Of a stretch of DNA of 14,102 bases, positions 14,067 through 14,102 are shown in pieces (within the stretch, counting starts at the first letter, position 1; every line of letters starts with the position of its first letter). Under the pieces are notes generated by a model that saw only the letters and a program-made list of their open reading frames with translations, did not search any database and was not told the origin of the DNA. Source of the DNA: Elusimicrobiota bacterium (GTDB lineage: Bacteria > Elusimicrobiota > UBA8919); NCBI GenBank assembly GCA_003452965.1, contig DMMW01000057.1:308-14409 (forward strand), read 5' to 3'. A program made the position numbers and the translations under genes.

Positions 14067-14102
14067 CTTGTCCGACGAAGGTTCCTTGTCCGCCGATGGT
14101 TC
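14067..14102 (+). repeat. 18-base tandem repeat at the window edge
   Basis: CTTGTCCGACGAAGGTTC (14067-14084) is followed directly by CTTGTCCGCCGATGGTTC (14085-14102), 16 of 18 identical. The array may continue past the window. It is GC-richer than its surroundings. Confidence 0.7.

Larger units (their letters stand above)
13776..14102. other. Gene-free upstream region with promoter, candidate operators and repeats
   Basis: No convincing gene lies in these 327 bases. In order they hold the HTH-kamA promoter, ATATGGTAA-type elements, a perfect 14-base palindrome CAAAAATATTTTTG at 13852-13865, a degenerate GATTACAGAGATT copy at 13925-13937, a GCCGAGT/ACTCGGC hairpin at 14007-14022, and an 18-base tandem repeat at the window end. 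Confidence 0.6.

Overview
The window is AT-rich, densely packed bacterial DNA. It comes from an organism with an envelope outside the inner membrane: there is a membrane-anchored SurA/PpiD-type chaperone, a predicted lipoprotein deacetylase and an exported protein. No gene here fixes the taxon. The low GC, the short dispersed repeats in the spacers, the small tandem-repeat basic protein next to kamA, and the mix of CstA, AmmeMemoRadiSam and KamA genes fit an uncultured candidate phylum of the Omnitrophota/Elusimicrobiota kind. That placement is an impression, not a demonstration.

Layout. (1) 35-1938, plus strand: a PpiD/SurA-like protein without a parvulin domain, a ZIP-family metal transporter and a thioredoxin. 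The spacers between them carry AGTTCATA-type words. (2) 2046-8382, minus strand: five genes joined by 4-11 base overlaps, in transcription order nfo (endonuclease IV), cstA (carbon starvation transporter), an AmmeMemoRadiSam-type radical SAM enzyme with a signal peptide, a CcdA/DsbD-like membrane protein, and a large membrane protein with a degenerate spermidine-synthase-like domain. (3) 8383-8742: a divergent promoter region, a tRNA-Leu(CAA) on the plus strand, and repeat-rich spacer. (4) 8743-11917, minus strand: an ABC exporter ATPase, its large ABC-2-type permease and a polysaccharide deacetylase lipoprotein. The ATPase is preceded by a near-perfect promoter placed so that the transcript should be leaderless. 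(5) 11918-12192: a repeat-like block with nested hairpins, then a strong terminator hairpin. (6) 12193-13775, minus strand: an excisionase-type HTH protein, lysine 2,3-aminomutase (kamA) and a 73-residue protein made of two copies of one motif, translationally coupled behind a strong promoter. (7) 13776-14102: that promoter, candidate operators and more repeats.

How the genes may work together. The most distinctive association is the overlapping radical SAM / CcdA-like / membrane spermidine-synthase-like trio. The radical SAM enzyme appears to be exported, the CcdA-like protein could move thiol electrons across the membrane, and the last protein keeps the synthase fold outline but has lost key AdoMet-binding residues. 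This could be an envelope-located redox or modification system; that is inference from gene order and motifs. The second notable unit is HTH-kamA-repeat protein, where kamA should make beta-lysine but no beta-lysine acetyltransferase gene is visible.
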